A program made the position numbers and the translations under genes. Positions 1 to 8,656 of a DNA stretch of 64,000 nucleotides are shown here, piece by piece; within the stretch, counting starts at the first letter, position 1, and each line of letters starts with the position of its first letter. The notes below the pieces were generated by a model. It was not told the origin of the DNA. It did not search any database and saw only the letters and a program-made list of their open reading frames with translations. This DNA is from Methanofollis formosanus (lineage in GTDB: Archaea; Halobacteriota; Methanomicrobia; Methanomicrobiales; Methanofollaceae). The stretch covers positions 998,789 through 1,062,788 of the forward strand of contig NZ_CP037968.1 in assembly GCF_019633745.1 (NCBI RefSeq). The letters are read 5' to 3'.

Positions 1-1314
1 TGGGACACGAACTGGATCATCGAGCCGCTCTCAGACTCGACGCTGTACATGGCGTTCTACACGATCGCCCACCACATCAAGAAGATCGAACCTGAGAAGC
101 TCACGCCCGAGGTCTTCGACTATATCATCTACGGGACCGGGAACCCGACGACGGTGCCGAAGGAGACGCTGGATCTGATCAGGGCGGAGTTCCTGTACTG
201 GTATCCGTACAACTACCGGTTCTCGGCGAAGGACCTCATCTCCAACCACCTCACCTTCCAACTCTTCCACCACCGTGCGGTGATGGAGGAGGACAAGCAG
301 CCGCAGGGTATGGTCATCTTCGGGATGGGGTTGCTGAACGGGGCGAAGATGTCCTCGTCCAAGGGGAATGTGGTGCTCCTGGACGACGCCCTCAACGAGT
401 TCGGGCCCGATACGGTGCGGATGTTCCTGGTGGGTTCGGCCGAGCCCTGGCAGGACTTCGACTGGCGTAACGAACTGGTGATCGGTGCGAAGAAGCAGAT
501 CGAGCGGTTCTGGAATACGGTCTCCGAGGGGATCGCCGTCGAGGAGAACGACGGGCGCGAGATCGACGGGTGGCTCATCTCCAGGCTCCAGCACCGGATC
601 GAGAATACCACCCTGGCGCTGCAGAACTTCCAGACGCGGCAGGCGCTGCAGGAGGCGTTCTTCGGGATCGAGGCCGACCTGAAGTGGTACCGCCGGCGTC
701 TGCCGACGATCGCCCCGGGTTCGGCGGCGGTGCAGGAACTCTGCTCGGCCTGGGTGCGGTTGCTCGCCCCGGTGGTCCCGTACACCTCCGAGGAACTCTG
801 GCACCAGATGGGACACGACGAACCGGTGGCCTTTGCCCCGTGGCCGGTGGCCGACGCCGCGAAGATCGACGAGAGGACTGAACTGGCCGAGGAGTTCCTG
901 GCGAGGACGGTGGAGGACATCGAGTCGATCATGCGGATCATCCAGATGAAGCCGCGTGCGGTGAACCTGTACGTGGCCCCGGCATGGAAGCGGCAGGTCT
1001 TCTCGATCATCGCGGGCGCCGCGGACCCGAAGCAGGCGGTCAAACTGGTGATGGCCGACGAGGGCCTCCGCGGCAAGGGCAAGGCGGCGGCCGATGCGGC
1101 CAAGCAGGTGACGAAGTTCATCCACCGTCTGCCCCCCGAACTGGTCGAGAGTGTCGCCGCCCACGACCTCGACGAGACGGCAGTGCTCACTGCGGCGCAG
1201 GAGTTCCTGCAGCGGGAGTTCAATGTCCCGGTCAGGGTGCTGGAGGCAGAGGGGAGCGGCGAGATGAAGGCCGACGCCGCTCTGCCGTTCAAGCCGGCGA
1301 TTGTCATCGAATAA
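1..1314 (+). CDS. leuS: leucyl-tRNA synthetase, C-terminal part (cut by window edge)
   Basis: The frame is open from the first base, so the N-terminal part lies outside the window. The visible part has the class I motif KMSSSKGN (around bases 346-369), the form of the KMSKS loop usual in archaeal and eukaryotic LeuRS, followed by the tryptophan-rich anticodon-binding helical domain (YTSEELWHQMG) and a C-terminal extension ending in a stop at 1312-1314. The enzyme charges tRNA-Leu in the cytoplasm. An oligo-T tract directly follows the stop. Identification is firm; only the missing N-terminus is unseen. Confidence 0.95.
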   Translation, partial: WDTNWIIEPLSDSTLYMAFYTIAHHIKKIEPEKLTPEVFDYIIYGTGNPTTVPKETLDLIRAEFLYWYPYNYRFSAKDLISNHLTFQLFHHRAVMEEDKQPQGMVIFGMGLLNGAKMSSSKGNVVLLDDALNEFGPDTVRMFLVGSAEPWQDFDWRNELVIGAKKQIERFWNTVSEGIAVEENDGREIDGWLISRLQHRIENTTLALQNFQTRQALQEAFFGIEADLKWYRRRLPTIAPGSAAVQELCSAWVRLLAPVVPYTSEELWHQMGHDEPVAFAPWPVADAAKIDERTELAEEFLARTVEDIESIMRIIQMKPRAVNLYVAPAWKRQVFSIIAGAADPKQAVKLVMADEGLRGKGKAAADAAKQVTKFIHRLPPELVESVAAHDLDETAVLTAAQEFLQREFNVPVRVLEAEGSGEMKADAALPFKPAIVIE

Positions 1315-1327
1315 TTTTCTTTTTTTT
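1315..1327 (+). terminator. oligo-T terminator after leuS
   Basis: A T-rich run directly after the stop codon, with no hairpin needed; this is the usual archaeal transcription stop signal. Confidence 0.6.
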
Positions 1328-1416
1328 CGTTCTGGAAAGATTCTCAGTTCTGGTGTCAGCGCGAATCTTTCGCGGTTCCACATCGTCTCACCGGGGCAAC
1401 GGTGGAGAGGGAAAAA

Positions 1417-1760
1417 GGCTCTGTAGAATCAGGCATGAACCTGAGGCTCAAGCATACGGGATGAAAATGATCATGGTCATCCTGGTTAGACCCTCCCCAT
1501 TGCCGCCCCCGCCTATCCTCTCTCCGGCGGGGTCCGGGGGTGCACCCTCCGGCGTGAGAGGGCAGGGAAATCTCGACGATTGAGGGCGGCCGATCCGATC
1601 GACGTGCCTTCCTCCATCCTCACGCTGGGAGCGATTGCCGCCCGGACCCTGGGATGGCGATTGGGCAGGGAAGGCGGAATTGAGAAGCATGAAGAGGGGA
1701 TTGCCGTCCGCCGCCTATCAGGTTTCTCGCAGGGGACCGTGGGGTGGCACCTCGAAACGA
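1417..1760 (+). repeat. dispersed GGCTYTGTAGAA repeat, partial/diverged copy
   Basis: Starts with GGCTCTGTAGAATC, then the CTCAAGCATACGGGATGAAAAT motif in shortened form, a G/C-rich hairpin block around 1520-1560 and the AGGGAAATCTCGACGATTG motif near 1562. The same motifs in the same order occur in the full copies at 2068-2383 and 62050-62375. No gene is supported here. Confidence 0.7.
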
Positions 1761-2067
1761 CGTATCCCCTTTATCACTCGCGCCAGGTGCTCTACCCCTC
1801 GACCTCCCCAAATACGGCCATATCCTCCCCGGATCCCGGTACAGATCCCCGGATCCGGGACCGGATCGGGCTTCATTTCAGGTCCAGGCGGAATAGTCGT
1901 ATTTTCTCCAACGCGAGGGAGAAAACGCCCCTCACAAGGCCCACAGACTGCCGATATGACTTCCAGTAATACAAAACCTCATGGACCCACCGTACGCCCC
2001 TGAAAAGGGCGGAAGAGAAGCCCGGATCGTGGGCGGATTCTCAGGACCACCGGATGCGCAGAGATGA
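1761..2067. other. spacer without a recognisable gene
   Basis: About 300 bases between two repeat blocks. It holds a short inverted GGATCCGG region near 1830-1870 and a motif (AATACGGCCATATCC, near 1811) that recurs near 21621. No ORF here has a ribosome site or a recognisable product. Confidence 0.5.
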
Positions 2068-2383
2068 GCTTTGTAGAATTTTTCATGAGGCGAGCGCCCG
2101 CCTCAAGCATACGCAATGAAAATTTCTCGTTGCTTGATCGCTCTTTTTCAAGAGAGGAGAATCGGGGGGGATGGTGTTCCATGGCCGTCCCCACCTATCT
2201 TCGTCGTGGGGGGTCCGGGGGGTTTCCCCCCGGCGCGAGATGGCAGGGAAATCTCGACGATTGGGGGCGGCCGATCCATCAGAGGAATTTTCTATCCTCT
2301 GCATATCGGCTTCAAAGGGATATGGCGAGTTCAAACTCTCATGCAAATCTGAAGAGACGATCGTCTGGATCATTTTCATAGTA
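2068..2383 (+). repeat. dispersed repeat family R1, full-length copy
   Basis: About 315 bp running from AGCTTTGTAGAATT to GATCATTTTCATAG. It contains the CTCAAGCATACG motif, a SD-like AAGAGAGGAGAA stretch, a long G/C hairpin (GGGGGGTCCGGGGGG facing TTTCCCCCCGG) and a conserved tail TTCAAACTCTCATGCAAATC. A nearly identical unit follows directly at 2384, and inverted or direct copies lie at 50426-50745 and 62050-62375. The ATGAAAAT and ATTTTCAT motifs near its two ends are inverted repeats. It looks like a MITE-type non-coding mobile element. Confidence 0.8.
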
Positions 2384-2691
2384 ATTTTTCATGAGGCGAG
2401 CGCCTGCCTCAAGCATACGGGATGAAAATTTCTCGTCGCTTGATCGCTCTTTTTCAAGACAGGAGTACTCGTGGAGACCTCACGCAATCGCCGCCCCCAC
2501 CTATCCTCATCGTGGGGGGTCCGGGGGGTGCAACCCCCCCGGCGCGAGATGGCAGGGAAATCTCGACGATGGGGGCGGCCGATCCATCAGAGGAATTTTC
2601 TATCCTCTGCGTATCGGCTTCAAAGGGATATGGCAGGTTCAAACGCTCATGCAAATCTGAAGAGAGGATCGTCAGGATCATTTTCATAGTA
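2384..2691 (+). repeat. dispersed repeat family R1, second tandem copy
   Basis: A near-identical repetition of the preceding unit, sharing the terminal motifs, the central G/C hairpin and the GGATCATTTTCATAGTAATTT end. Differences are mostly in the hairpin and the oligo-pyrimidine part. Confidence 0.8.
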
Positions 2692-2822
2692 ATTTAGTAT
2701 GGACCCCGGGCTCAAGCATACGCGATTGAACATTTCTCGTCGCTTGATCCCTCTTTTTTCAAGACTGAAGAACCGGTGGAGATCGTGTTCCATCGGCGGG
2801 GGCGGCGATCGAGGTGTGAGAA
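2692..2822 (+). repeat. dispersed repeat family R1, truncated third copy
   Basis: It has the CTCAAGCATACGCGAT motif, the CTTGATCCCTCTTTTTTCAAG stretch and the ATCGTGTTCCATCGGCGG motif, then stops before the long hairpin. It is the truncated end of a three-unit direct array. Confidence 0.7.
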
Positions 2823-2879
2823 AACCAATCCTATCTGCTATTGGCAGATGTTTACGGGCCGGCTGTGTCTGAGGGGCGC

Positions 2880-3593
2880 TCACCAGTCCTTCTTCATCGC
2901 CTCCGCCCTCATCTCTTTCGGCATCAGTTCGATGGCGTACCGCAGCGCCGTCCGCGGCATCGTTTTCTTGTGCTCCATCACATACGCGAAGATCTCGTCC
3001 CGGTGCTGCCTGCTCGCCTCCTTGAGGAGCCAGCCGTACCCCTTCTGCACCAGGTCGTCTTCGTCGGTGAGGAGAAGATCGGCGATCTCGATCGCGTCGT
3101 CCAGGAATTTTCCGTGTTTTGCCGGGACGATCAGCGAGACGGCGGCGGCCCGCCGCATCCACCGGTTCTCTGACTGTGTCCAGCGTTTGAGCTCCTCGAT
3201 GTACCCGGGGTATTCTTCGATGAAGTCGCCCACTGCGTGGTTGCAGAGCCCGTCGCATTCGGCCCAGTTGGAGATGGAGGTCTCGATCCAGTGCCTGAAG
3301 ACGGCGAGGTCTCCGGGTTCGTACCGGTCTTTCAGCAGGTGCGCCCATTTCGAGACGATGAAGGCCTCCTCCATATATCCTGACCGGTAGAGTTCCTCAC
3401 AGAGGGCGAAGATCTCCGCTTTGTCCCGCGTTTTCACCTCCTTCCAGTACTTCTTCGCGATCGCGTGGACGGCCGAGGTCTTGAGGCCATAGCAGACGAT
3501 CTCTTCCTTGAAGAACCGTCGGGAGTTCTTCCGGATCTCGGGATCCGCCTGCTCCTGCAGTTCTTCACGGATCTGCGCAATGACCGGGTCCAT
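2880..3593 (-). CDS. DNA alkylation repeat protein (AlkD-like DNA glycosylase)
   Basis: The 237-aa product is all helical and matches the HEAT-like DNA alkylation repeat family, which removes alkylated bases (N3-/N7-alkyl purines) from DNA. The family signature is visible: FIVSKWAHLLK, then SNWAECDGLC with the Trp and Asp that line the AlkD DNA-binding face, and RWMRRAAAVSLIVPAK, where RR-A-AVSLI is highly conserved. Length fits the family. The gene stands alone, opposite in strand to the flanking genes. The start at 3593 gives the usual N-terminus. Confidence 0.9.
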   Translation of the reverse strand: MDPVIAQIREELQEQADPEIRKNSRRFFKEEIVCYGLKTSAVHAIAKKYWKEVKTRDKAEIFALCEELYRSGYMEEAFIVSKWAHLLKDRYEPGDLAVFRHWIETSISNWAECDGLCNHAVGDFIEEYPGYIEELKRWTQSENRWMRRAAAVSLIVPAKHGKFLDDAIEIADLLLTDEDDLVQKGYGWLLKEASRQHRDEIFAYVMEHKKTMPRTALRYAIELMPKEMRAEAMKKDW

Positions 3594-4074
3594 GGAAAAT
3601 GCTGGGGAGTTGGTAAAAATAAGGGTTCCGAAGGGACCGCCGGGTCAGGCCGCACCGGAACTTCCGGGGTCATCACTCAGGATTATGAATGGACGATCGA
3701 GGGAGGGGCGAGCAGGTGCGGGAGAGGGTGCGGCATCCGCTCTCCGGAGGTGGGCGGATCTCCGAGATAATAGGCCGTCCCCTGAGATATCCAGGCGCAT
3801 CAGGAATACCTCATCACAATACGGGATATGATTGAATCCCCATACAGAAAACAGATAAAACCAGGCTATCACCGACAATGCCGCCATGGCGGAGAGATTC
3901 TTGAAATATAAACCGATTTCAGGGATTAAAACCCGCATATTGCCGAATTCTCCCGTTGCAACGGGTTCAGAGAATTCATAAAATCTGCTTAACATATTTG
4001 ACGGAAGAATCAAAATCAATTTATATTGCCGATCTAGAGATGGTATCAACATATAATTTACAGGACTAAATCGC
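3594..4074. other. upstream region of the surface-protein island
   Basis: AT-rich in its second half. Two TATA-like motifs lie at 4020-4027 (TTTATATTG) and 4049-4056 (CATATAAT), ahead of the first surface gene. An ORF on the minus strand across this stretch has no ribosome site or recognisable product. Otherwise I see nothing. Confidence 0.5.
4019..4056 (+). promoter_or_regulatory. candidate TATA boxes upstream of the first surface gene
   Basis: TTTATATTG at 4020 would start RNA near 4047 and allow translation from ATG 4075. CATATAAT at 4049 would start it near 4080 and allow only ATG 4135. Which one is used decides the N-terminus of the protein. Confidence 0.45.
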
Positions 4075-7000
4075 ATGGAATCAAAAAAAAATCAACCCTA
4101 CAAATTATCTCGACATACTCATCCAGACAGGGCGATGAAAAGAGGAATGCTTCTCTTCTTCATCCTCCTCGCCGGCCTCCTCCTCGTGGCGCCGGCAATG
4201 GCTGGCCCCCAGACCGGCACGACCGAGTTGACGATCACTAAACTCGCCAAAGACGGATCGGTGATCGCACAGAAAACCGTCGATTACGAATGGATGGAAA
4301 AGAACCTGCCGGTACTGGGGGACGGGAAGACCCACTGGTATATGCAGGGACCGACCTTTGACGAGGACAACAAATGGGATCCTTCGGAATCGGTGAACGT
4401 CGACAGCCGCGATTACGGCGCACCGAAAGGGACCGATGTCAGGGATCTCTGTGACCTTGTCGGCGGGATGAGTCCCGGAGACGAGATCAGGATCGAATCC
4501 CCGGACGGTTTTTACAAGACGTTCGGGTACGAGAACGTGTACGACCCCAAGCCGCGCCAGGGGCCGATGGTGATCTGCTGGTACATTGGCGAGGAATCGA
4601 TCACCGGAGACTACCAGGGTGTGGGCTATCCCCCCGACTACTTCGTCGGGATGCGCCTCCTCTTCTATGCCGACACCTCGACCAACCCCTGGGGCAGACA
4701 CGTCTTCGGCCACTCCGATATGCAGGCATGCCTCGACGAAAAATACTGGCACTATTATAACGGCATATGGCCGGCGACAAGCGGACTCTCAGTAAAGAAT
4801 GTCGGTGAGGTCACCATCTACAGCCAGGACGAAGGCCCGGCGTACGGCAGCCTCACCGTCACTTCGGCACCTGAAGGTGCGACCGTCTTCGTGGACTTCT
4901 CAGACACCGGCAACACGACAAACACCACCTTCACCTCAGTCCTGGCCGGGAAGCATACGGTCACCGTACGCAAGAACGGGTACCTTGATGCAGAGCAGAC
5001 CGTGACCGTGCCGGCAGACGGGGACGCCTCTCTTCATTTCGACCTGAAAAAGGCGACAGGAGAATGGTACGTCGATCCCTCCGGCAACGGCACCTTCGAT
5101 ACCATCCAGAAGGCAGTCGACGCCGCCCACGAGGGCGACACGATCATCATCAGAAACGGGACATACCGGGAAAATGTCGATGTAGACAAACGCCTTCTCA
5201 TCACCTCCGAGTACGGGAAGGACACGACTATCGTGAGGGTCGCAGAAACCCACAGCCAGGACGACAATGTCTTTGACGTGACCGCCGACGGGGTGGTCAT
5301 CCGCGGCCTGACCCTGCGAGACGCAGAACTGGGCGGGTCAGGAGCGGTCTTCCACGGCACCTCGGGAGGACTGATCGAGGACGTCCGGTGCACCAACAAC
5401 AGTTACGGCATCTCCCTGCGAGGAGCGACCCATACGGTCGTCAGGAACGTATCGACCACCGACTGCTACCGGGGGGTCTACCTGACCGGCGGTGCGAACG
5501 AAAACCGGATCGAAGGTAGCGAGGTGAGTTGGAACGCCGATTACGGGATCTGGCTGGAAAGTTCGCACAACAACATCATCACCCGCAACAACGCCTCCGG
5601 GGCGGAGGGCGGCGGCGGCCTGAACTTCAGGGCGTCCAACAACAACCTCGTTACCAACAACACCGTCGACAGTTATCTCCAGGAAGGCGGGTACGGGATC
5701 ACCCTCGAGCACGGGTCGCAGAACAACACCATCTACCTCAACACCTTCCAGGGATGGTGTCCGGCAAGCGTCAGGCCGGGACAGGTCAACACCTGGAACA
5801 CCACCCGTCCGGCCACCTATGTCTATCATGGAAAGATCCATACCGGGAGGATGGGCAACTACTTTGAGCCGGGGCCGTTGAATAAGGGTTACACCGGCAC
5901 CGACGAGGACGGGGACGGCATCGGCGACACGCCCTTCCCGATCTCCCGGTGCGACGACTTCGACTATTATCCGCTCATCGAACCGGTGGCAAACTACACT
6001 CTCGGGGTATCGTCCCCGGTTCTCTCCACCATCTCGGTCGGGTCGACATCCGCGGCCGTCACGCCGGGGACGAGACTGACACTCAGCGCCGTTGCCTATG
6101 ACCAGTACGGTACCGAGATACCTGAAACATCCTTCACCTGGACCAGCAGCAACGAGACGGTGGGGACGATCGGGCAGGACGGTGCATTTGTCGCCCATGA
6201 GGTCGGGGCCACGGTGATCACCGCGGCGTCGGGCACGGTGGAAGGGAAGATGACCATGACCGTGGCCAGACCGGGCATCGTTCACGGGCCGTACATCACC
6301 GGGACGACCAGGACGGAGACGACGATCAGCTGGAAGAGCGCCGTCCCGACGGTCGGGCAGGTGGACTATGCCCCGGCGTCCGGGTACGTTCCCGGTTCCT
6401 ACGCCCACACGGTCACCGACACCGAGGAGTCCTGCCTCCACCACGTCGTCCTCACCGGGCTTGAAGCCGGGACGACCTATCATTACCGCGTGAGGGCCGG
6501 GCAGAATACGACCCGCGATTTCACCTTCCAGACATTCCCCGATACCGGAGAACCGTTCACGTTCATCGTGTACAGCGACTCGCAGGAACAGAAGCCATAT
6601 TATACACAACTGGAGAGGCACGGAATGGTCGCAGAGCGGATCGCAGAAGAGGAGGGGGACGCCGTCTTCGTCCTCCTTGTCGGCGATACGGTCAGCGAAG
6701 TGAATAATCCGGACGAATGGGACCGGTTCTTTGCGGCCGGTGGGGCGATGTTCGCGAACACCACTCTTTACACCGCCCTCGGGAACCACGAGAACAACAG
6801 AAGCATCTATTATGAGACCTTCGCTCTGCCGCAGTGGTACTCTTTTGACTGCGGCGACCTCCATGTGACGGTGCTGGACTCCAATAGCATGAAGGGCAGT
6901 CAGATGGCGAAGCAGACGGCCTGGTTCAAGGACGACCTGGCGGCGGCCGACGATGCACGCTGGACAGTCGCCGCTTTCCACCAGCCGCCGTACCACTCGG

Positions 7001-8205
7001 GCGAGGTCCATGGTCAGGGATGGCCTGACGAGGCGTGGCGGGAGACCGTCGAGGAGAGAGGGGTAGACGTCATCTTCAACGGGGACGTCCATTCATACCA
7101 GCGGTACCTGGTCAACGGCACGCAGTACATCATCGCGGCGACCGGCGGCGGGATGCAGTACCCACTCAAAGAGGAGAAGGAGCCTGGATACCAGGCTGGC
7201 ATGGAATATATCCTGGGCTATGAGCGGGTGCAGGTGGACCCGGCGAAAGGGACGGTTACGATGGAGTTCGTGCCGGTGGCCGGGGTCTCGGAGGACAGCA
7301 GCGAGATCACGAAGGTCTATCCGCCGGGCGAGGTCTTCGACCGGGTGGTGCTCGGTCAGAGCGTGGGGCCCGACCTGGCGCCGGTGACGATCGCGACCGA
7401 CGGCCCGGCGGTGGCCGGGGAGGATGCCACGGTGGTGGTGACGGTCGAGAATATCGGCGGGACCGCGGCCGGGGCCTTCGCGGTCAACCTCACAGTGGAC
7501 GGTGCGGCCCTCGGGAAGCAGGAGGCCGCAGGTCTTCTTGCCGGCGAGAGGGCGACCTTCGCCTTCTCCTGGAAACCGGAAAGCCAGGGCCAGTACACCT
7601 TTGTAGCGGTGGTCGAAGGCCCGGCTGAAGAGGCGGCCGTCGAGAACAATCAGATGGTACAGCAGATCGCTGTCCTCTCGCCGGACGAGAACCCGGCCTT
7701 CAAAGAGGGAGCGATCAAACTTGCCCCAGGCTGGAACCTTGTTTCGGTCCCGAAGCAGTTGGCGCCGGGCAGTGACACGGCCCTGGTCTTCGCGGGCGTA
7801 GAGTCTGCCGGGCATTCGCTCTGTACCTTTGACGCCGGGACGCAGCGCTGGCAGGCCCTGGGCCCGGACGATCCCGTCACCCCCCTCACCGGGGTGCTCG
7901 TCTATGCCGGAGACGCGGCCGCCGTGCCCCTGACCTTCGACACCGATCCGGTCCATCTCCCGCCGGCGAAGCGGCTCTCGAAGGGCTGGAACCTGATAGG
8001 CATTTCAGGGACCGACACCGAACCTGCGGCCCTCGCCCTCGTCTCGGCGGAAGGGCGGTGGGAGCGGTGCGTCGGCTACGACGCCCTGCGGCAGATCTAC
8101 GAGACGCCGGTGACGGCCGACGCCGCCGGCCGCGTCCTCTTCCCGGGCAAGGGCTACTGGCTCGGAGCGAGTGAGAACGGCACCCTTGCGGGAACCGCGG
8201 TCTGA
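4075..8205 (+). CDS. giant secreted surface protein with beta-helix and metallophosphoesterase
   Basis: 1376 aa. Rough domain order: signal peptide (MKRGMLLFFILLAGLLLV, residues 21-44); a methanogen surface domain with WMEKNLPVLGDGKTHWYMQG (about 45-255); a PEGA domain (260-325); a NosD/CASH-type parallel beta-helix with many NNT sequons (330-645); a Big_2 Ig-like domain (655-735); an Fn3-like domain plus calcineurin-type metallophosphoesterase of the purple acid phosphatase kind (740-1080; VGDT, GNHEN, FHQPPYHSG, NGDVHSYQ); CARDB (1095-1205); and a C-terminal domain shared with three neighbours (1215-1376). Start 4075 has AGGA eight bases upstream and shares its MESK beginning with the gene at 21840. 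ATG 4135 would give a more ordinary signal peptide. The protein is predicted to be extracellular; the phosphatase substrate is unknown. Confidence 0.85.
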   Translation: MESKKNQPYKLSRHTHPDRAMKRGMLLFFILLAGLLLVAPAMAGPQTGTTELTITKLAKDGSVIAQKTVDYEWMEKNLPVLGDGKTHWYMQGPTFDEDNKWDPSESVNVDSRDYGAPKGTDVRDLCDLVGGMSPGDEIRIESPDGFYKTFGYENVYDPKPRQGPMVICWYIGEESITGDYQGVGYPPDYFVGMRLLFYADTSTNPWGRHVFGHSDMQACLDEKYWHYYNGIWPATSGLSVKNVGEVTIYSQDEGPAYGSLTVTSAPEGATVFVDFSDTGNTTNTTFTSVLAGKHTVTVRKNGYLDAEQTVTVPADGDASLHFDLKKATGEWYVDPSGNGTFDTIQKAVDAAHEGDTIIIRNGTYRENVDVDKRLLITSEYGKDTTIVRVAETHSQDDNVFDVTADGVVIRGLTLRDAELGGSGAVFHGTSGGLIEDVRCTNNSYGISLRGATHTVVRNVSTTDCYRGVYLTGGANENRIEGSEVSWNADYGIWLESSHNNIITRNNASGAEGGGGLNFRASNNNLVTNNTVDSYLQEGGYGITLEHGSQNNTIYLNTFQGWCPASVRPGQVNTWNTTRPATYVYHGKIHTGRMGNYFEPGPLNKGYTGTDEDGDGIGDTPFPISRCDDFDYYPLIEPVANYTLGVSSPVLSTISVGSTSAAVTPGTRLTLSAVAYDQYGTEIPETSFTWTSSNETVGTIGQDGAFVAHEVGATVITAASGTVEGKMTMTVARPGIVHGPYITGTTRTETTISWKSAVPTVGQVDYAPASGYVPGSYAHTVTDTEESCLHHVVLTGLEAGTTYHYRVRAGQNTTRDFTFQTFPDTGEPFTFIVYSDSQEQKPYYTQLERHGMVAERIAEEEGDAVFVLLVGDTVSEVNNPDEWDRFFAAGGAMFANTTLYTALGNHENNRSIYYETFALPQWYSFDCGDLHVTVLDSNSMKGSQMAKQTAWFKDDLAAADDARWTVAAFHQPPYHSGEVHGQGWPDEAWRETVEERGVDVIFNGDVHSYQRYLVNGTQYIIAATGGGMQYPLKEEKEPGYQAGMEYILGYERVQVDPAKGTVTMEFVPVAGVSEDSSEITKVYPPGEVFDRVVLGQSVGPDLAPVTIATDGPAVAGEDATVVVTVENIGGTAAGAFAVNLTVDGAALGKQEAAGLLAGERATFAFSWKPESQGQYTFVAVVEGPAEEAAVENNQMVQQIAVLSPDENPAFKEGAIKLAPGWNLVSVPKQLAPGSDTALVFAGVESAGHSLCTFDAGTQRWQALGPDDPVTPLTGVLVYAGDAAAVPLTFDTDPVHLPPAKRLSKGWNLIGISGTDTEPAALALVSAEGRWERCVGYDALRQIYETPVTADAAGRVLFPGKGYWLGASENGTLAGTAV

Positions 8206-8212
8206 TTACAAA

Positions 8213-8224
8213 AGTCTGATCAGA
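8213..8224. repeat. 12-bp perfect palindrome after the first surface gene
   Basis: GTCTGATCAGAC, just past the stop codon and followed by a T-rich stretch around 8245-8262. It may act with the T tract as a transcription end. Confidence 0.4.
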
Positions 8225-8656
8225 CGCGCAGAATACAAATCAGATTATTTTATTCTTTTTTCGTGCCATAATGCCCAAAACATCGAATGGGATCCATCCA
8301 ATAGAGATAAATGCCACAATTACAATAATACGGACAAGCCGGAGTGGAATCCCGACCTTTTCAGAGCAACAGAGATCTTTCACGCGCCTTTGAGGCCCCG
8401 TTGCGGTCAAACGGGTAAAGGCAATTTAGTTAATATAATTTACACCTCCATGAAAAGAGATTTATAACTCGCCCGATCGACGTTCACGTATCTAAAAACC
8501 AACCGGAAGTGAAACCATGAGTTTACGTCGTGCGATCCTGAGAATGAAAAATCCCAAAGCGCTGCCTCTCCAGTGCCCTCGCAGGGCAGGGGCAGAAGTT
8601 CGGTCCGTGGCGGCCTTCCGCCACGCCGCATCCTCTTTTTCCGTTCGGTGATATCG
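8218..8656 (+). promoter_or_regulatory. duplicated promoter and structured leader, copy 1
   Basis: 439 bp, matched without a gap by 16466-16904. A BRE/TATA box (AAAAGAGATTTATAAC, 8453-8468) predicts an RNA start near 8490, hence a leader of roughly 165 nt. Two helices can form. P1 pairs 8562-8568 with 8589-8595 and 8574-8579 with 8583-8588 (TGCCCT-CGC-AGGGCA). P2 is an 8-bp stem, 8606-8613 with 8618-8625. A pyrimidine tract (8631-8642) and a ribosome site GGTGAT (8647-8652) follow. A 44-codon ORF (8517-8651) ends inside that ribosome site. The two copies keep both hairpins. Confidence 0.7.
8453..8468 (+). promoter_or_regulatory. BRE/TATA promoter of the 2227-aa surface gene
   Basis: AAAAGAGATTTATAAC: a purine-rich BRE directly before TTTATAAC, the canonical archaeal form. 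It is identical in the duplicate at 16701-16716. Confidence 0.75.

Noticed and set aside
2064-2697. Short ORFs in the repeat region after leuS
   Set aside because: They occur in several frames of the same repeat, and the repeat copies do not keep them open.
3645-4076. 143-codon minus-strand ORF upstream of the first surface gene
   Set aside because: No ribosome site, composition unlike a protein, and it covers the promoter region of the next gene.
5338-7092. 584-codon minus-strand ORF across the first giant gene
   Set aside because: It is an antisense shadow of a well-supported, high-GC gene and has low-complexity Arg/Val-rich sequence.
8573-8656. Longer N-terminus of the 2227-aa protein from GTG 8573
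   Set aside because: It would place the signal peptide 28 residues inside, and GGTGAT clearly supports ATG 8657.
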